Assembly: GCF_000621605.1 (NCBI RefSeq)
Contig: NZ_JHXX01000006.1
Location: 1 to 64,000 of the forward strand
Direction: 5' to 3'
Origin: Butyrivibrio sp. MC2021
GTDB taxonomy: Bacteria; Bacillota; Clostridia; Lachnospirales; Lachnospiraceae
DNA length: 64,000 nt
The notes beneath the pieces were generated by a model. It saw nothing but the letters and a program-made list of their open reading frames with translations. It was not told the origin of the DNA and ran no database searches. The translations under genes and the position numbers were made by a program. Position 1 is the stretch's first letter; each line of letters begins with the position of its first letter. Positions 62,995 through 64,000 of this stretch are shown in pieces.

Positions 62995-63804
62995 TTAAAC
63001 AAATAACTTAACCTTCACGAAGCACCGGCCCTTGCGGGTGGTGCCGGTCTGGCCCAGGTAGATGAACTTGCCGTGGCCCCGGACGGATACCCGTGCCCCC
63101 TCCTTCAGGTCGTAGCCGCCGCTGTAGGCTGTGCGGCCGTCGATGAAGACCTGCTCTGATTCTATGAGTCTCTGGGACTCTGACCTTGAGAGATTATATA
63201 CAAAAGCAAGGATAGCATCAATCCTTTCCGAGGCAACACTTCCGCTTTTTTCCTCAAAAGCGGGACGGATAGTGCACTCCGCAGGATTCACGATGCTGCA
63301 TTTCACAGAGGTGTGTCTGATCCTTATGAGCTCTTTGCAGATCATCTCCGCCATTTCTTCGGTCACAAAAAAATAGGCTTCCTTCTCCCCCGTGAGAATG
63401 TCGCCTATCTGATCTCTCTCTATTCCCAGATTCATCAGGGCTCCCAGGTAATCTCTATGGGTGAGCTCATCGGAAAACTTCGCATTTACCGGCAGCACAT
63501 GGATGCACTTAAGGACCTGACTTTCCGCGGCCTCCGCCATAAGAAAGCCCTCCTCATCCAGATACTCCGGCAAAAAGCAGATCATCGCTCTCTCCGCATC
63601 CTCAAAGCCGCCGTAGACTACGTACTTCGCGCCGCAGTATTCATGCACGTTTGAGGAGATCCCTTCGCTTGCCAGAATCTGATAAAATGTCGCCAGCTCA
63701 GACACGGACAAAAAGTCCGTGTGAGTGACAAAGTTGTTCATATATGCTCTTGTGGCCAGGTCTCTGACTCTGCCCGCAAGAAAATCTTTACTTTTTTCTT
63801 CCAT
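62995..63804 (-). CDS. ylmH: YlmH-family S4 RNA-binding protein
   Basis: A 269-residue protein with the YlmH N-terminal domain (NNFVTHTDFLSVSE), a middle domain (LGIERDQIGDI), and a C-terminal S4 domain (RIDAILAFVYNLSRSESQRLI). In B. subtilis YlmH can assist ribosome quality control, partly in place of RqcP. It is usually near the division genes sepF/divIVA; here it lies 18 bases after a Nudix gene. GGAAAG precedes the ATG at 63804. Confidence 0.92.
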   Translation of the reverse strand: MEEKSKDFLAGRVRDLATRAYMNNFVTHTDFLSVSELATFYQILASEGISSNVHEYCGAKYVVYGGFEDAERAMICFLPEYLDEEGFLMAEAAESQVLKCIHVLPVNAKFSDELTHRDYLGALMNLGIERDQIGDILTGEKEAYFFVTEEMAEMICKELIRIRHTSVKCSIVNPAECTIRPAFEEKSGSVASERIDAILAFVYNLSRSESQRLIESEQVFIDGRTAYSGGYDLKEGARVSVRGHGKFIYLGQTGTTRKGRCFVKVKLFV

Positions 63805-63822
63805 GATCAAAACTTTCCGTAT

Positions 63823-64000
63823 TTACAACTTGGACAAAACAGCCTTGAAATCCAGCTCTTTTCCGTCCAGAACAGCTTCCCGGAGGTTGTCCTCCAGGTC
63901 GTAGGCCATCTTCAGGGAAAAGAACTTCTCGCTCTCCTCAAGAAGAAGGAAAAATATCTTATCTCCCTCCCAGATGTTGAGGTCGAAGACGTCGCTCTTT
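63823..64000 (-). CDS. Nudix hydrolase, 8-oxo-dGTP diphosphatase-like (3' end only)
   Basis: The gene runs off the window. The last 58 residues (SDVFDLNIWEGDKIFFLLLEE, then FFSLKMAYDLEDNL) match the C-terminal tail common to MutT-like 8-oxo-dGTP diphosphatases of Firmicutes (WEGD..FF.LL, FFSLK). The Nudix box itself is outside, so the assignment rests on this tail. Confidence 0.6.
   Translation of the reverse strand, partial: KSDVFDLNIWEGDKIFFLLLEESEKFFSLKMAYDLEDNLREAVLDGKELDFKAVLSKL

Overview
The window looks like chromosome of a strictly anaerobic, apparently non-sporulating Lachnospiraceae member (Butyrivibrio-like). This is inferred from the low-to-moderate GC, strong AGGAGG-type ribosome binding sites, anaerobic ribonucleotide reductase (nrdDG), a flavodiiron protein, an archaeal-type ProRS behind a T-box, a BspA-type surface protein, and an rqcP-divIC-tilS-hpt-ftsH block that lacks the yabP/yabQ/spoIIE genes found there in spore formers. 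No species can be named from sequence alone.

Layout. 1-3.7 kb is accessory: an IS110/IS1111-type element with a 16-bp inverted repeat and a long structured 3' end has cut off the 5' part of an Abi_2/AbiF-type HEPN gene, followed by hairpins and a DAACS symporter that lacks its first membrane segment. 3.7-9.6 kb holds Nudix, phospholipase-like/tyrosine phosphatase, 2H-Nudix-GNAT, MerR-methyltransferase and SpoU-methyltransferase genes. Three promoters there share the same dyad in exact 19-bp spacers, so they look like one MerR regulon. 9.8-16.3 kb has a CstA-type transporter operon, a CDF transporter, tRNA-Pro(CGG), a phosphotransferase-like pseudoenzyme, a HTH protein and a SpoVK/CbbX-like AAA+ ATPase. 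16.3-17.4 kb has no gene: two 109-bp inverted copies (about 86% identical) flank a 425-bp core in which a 7-bp motif recurs nine times in strictly alternating orientation.

17.4-29.2 kb carries a secreted DUF5722-type glycosidase, flavodiiron protein, a solute-binding lipoprotein paired with a hybrid histidine kinase, a flavin reductase-like protein, GreA, class II aldolase and a GH13 amylase. 29.4-37.3 kb is the housekeeping block cca-PEGA protein-rqcP-divIC-tilS-hpt-ftsH. 37.4-40.8 kb is a pair of membrane GGDEF proteins. 40.9-49.6 kb has a KDG-type kinase, proS with T-box, an HD-domain protein, nrdDG with candidate NrdR boxes, and glutamate racemase. 49.6-64 kb has SH3 protein, thioredoxin, trmB, an MBOAT/SGNH O-acylation pair, a D,D-carboxypeptidase, an exonuclease, an esterase, a glutathione peroxidase, a 1433-residue BspA/vWA surface protein, ylmH and the 3' end of a Nudix gene.

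The two places most likely to hold something undescribed are the MerR-methyltransferase regulon (3.7-8.8 kb) and the alternating-repeat element (16.4-17.3 kb). The IS/HEPN junction with its structured RNAs comes next.
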